This document shows, one piece after another, positions 63,464 to 64,000 of a stretch of DNA of 64,000 bases. A model generated the notes under the pieces. It was not told the origin of the DNA. It saw only the letters and a program-made list of their open reading frames with translations, and made no database searches. The DNA is from Cupriavidus oxalaticus (lineage in GTDB: Bacteria > Pseudomonadota > Gammaproteobacteria > Burkholderiales > Burkholderiaceae). Position numbers and translations under genes: made by a program. Each line of letters starts with the position of its first letter. Within the stretch, counting starts at the first letter, position 1. The stretch is from contig NZ_CP038635.1 of the NCBI RefSeq assembly GCF_004768545.1, positions 2,480,001 through 2,544,000 of the forward strand, in the 5' to 3' direction.

Positions 63464-64000
63464 TCAGATATCGGCCTCGACCTCGTTGCCCTTCTCTTCC
63501 AGCCAGCTGCGGCGCTGCGCGGCCTCGCCCTTGCCCATGAGCATGTTCATCATCTCCACGGTCTGCGGCAGGTCGTATTCGCCCAGCGTCACGGGCAGCA
63601 AGCGGCGCGTGTCGGGGTTCATGGTGGTTTCCCACAGCTGCTCGGCGCTCATTTCGCCCAGGCCCTTGAAGCGCGAGATCTGCCAGCTGCCATCCTTGAC
63701 GCCGTCCTTGACCAGCTTGTCCTGGATGGCCACCAGCTCGCCCTCATCCAGCGCGTACAGCTTCTGCGCCGGCTTCTTGCCGCGCGCGGGAGCATCGACG
63801 CGGAACAGCGGCGGGCGCGCCACATAGACGTTGCCGGCCTCGATGAGCTTGGGGAAGTGGCGGAAGAACAGCGTCAGCAGCAGCACCTGGATATGCGCGC
63901 CGTCCACGTCCGCGTCCGACAGGATGCTGATCTTGCCGTAGCGCAGGTTGGACAGGTCGGGCTCGTCGTTGGCGCCGTGCGGATCCACGCCGATCGCCAC
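63464..64000 (-). CDS. parE: DNA topoisomerase IV subunit B (partial, C-terminal part)
   Basis: The last 178 codons are in the window; the N-terminal GHKL ATPase part and part of TOPRIM lie beyond it. The TOPRIM acidic motif is ILSDADVDGAHI, followed by VYVARPPLFRVD and the late ISRFKGLGEMSAEQLWETTM that is standard for ParE/GyrB. With ParC it forms topoisomerase IV. 66 bp upstream of the transglycosylase gene. Confidence 0.95.
   Translation of the reverse strand: MAIGVDPHGANDEPDLSNLRYGKISILSDADVDGAHIQVLLLTLFFRHFPKLIEAGNVYVARPPLFRVDAPARGKKPAQKLYALDEGELVAIQDKLVKDGVKDGSWQISRFKGLGEMSAEQLWETTMNPDTRRLLPVTLGEYDLPQTVEMMNMLMGKGEAAQRRSWLEEKGNEVEADI

Overview
The window is a GC-rich chromosomal segment from a betaproteobacterium of the order Burkholderiales, almost certainly Cupriavidus or a close relative. 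This rests on the third-position GC bias of all real genes, the DUF2863-type protein, the sdhCDAB-sdhE-gltA and mdh / CitE-like / prpC / acnA arrangement, and the trp-acc-fol-cvp-pur gene order. I see no prophage, insertion sequence, CRISPR array, rRNA or tRNA. It is mainly conserved central metabolism, with a few accessory stretches after about 37 kb.

Layout. (1) 1-17.6 kb, all minus strand: leuC, a small entericidin-like lipoprotein, leuD, leuB, a possible Thr/Ile-rich leader peptide, asd, fimV, truA, trpF, trpB, an orphan DNA methyltransferase, trpA, accD, folC, a SPOR protein, cvpA and purF (cut by the left edge). (2) 17.9-22.9 kb, minus: a branched-chain amino-acid ABC transporter, binding protein followed by livHMGF, with a strong hairpin after the binding-protein gene. 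(3) 23.4-37.2 kb: TCA-cycle region. sdhCDAB-sdhE-gltA is on the minus strand. A GntR/HutC-type regulator is divergent from mdh across a region with a perfect palindromic operator and a good sigma-70 promoter. mdh is followed by a CitE-like lyase, a 2-methylcitrate synthase-like protein, a secreted MliC-like protein and acnA.

(4) 37.4-46.1 kb: mixed accessory genes, including a small membrane protein, a DUF2863 protein, a TrmB-like methyltransferase, an oligopeptide-type binding protein, a spermidine-synthase-like protein, a TPR protein, a cysteine-synthase-family PLP enzyme, a degenerate HPr-like gene, a universal stress protein and a DNA glycosylase. (5) 46.1-48.1 kb: htpG with a near-consensus sigma-32 promoter. 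(6) 48.2-55.3 kb: a MocR (GntR-aminotransferase) regulator divergent from a likely seven-gene operon encoding a glyoxalase-like protein, AlaX-type tRNA editing protein, LysE exporter, EamA exporter, RidA, class I aminotransferase and glutathione S-transferase. Three copies of ACTGTACYG lie between them. (7) 55.3-64 kb: a second LysE exporter, L-lactate permease, an ABC exporter, then parC, a lytic transglycosylase and the 3' part of parE.

The most unusual observations are the Thr/Ile-rich short ORF directly upstream of asd (possible attenuation leader), the HPr-like ORF whose phosphorylation sites appear replaced (His15 to Gln, Ser46 to Asp) and whose tail looks frameshifted, the palindrome between the GntR regulator and mdh, and the MocR-linked amino-acid handling operon. 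All functional statements come from reading protein motifs and gene context; no database search was run.
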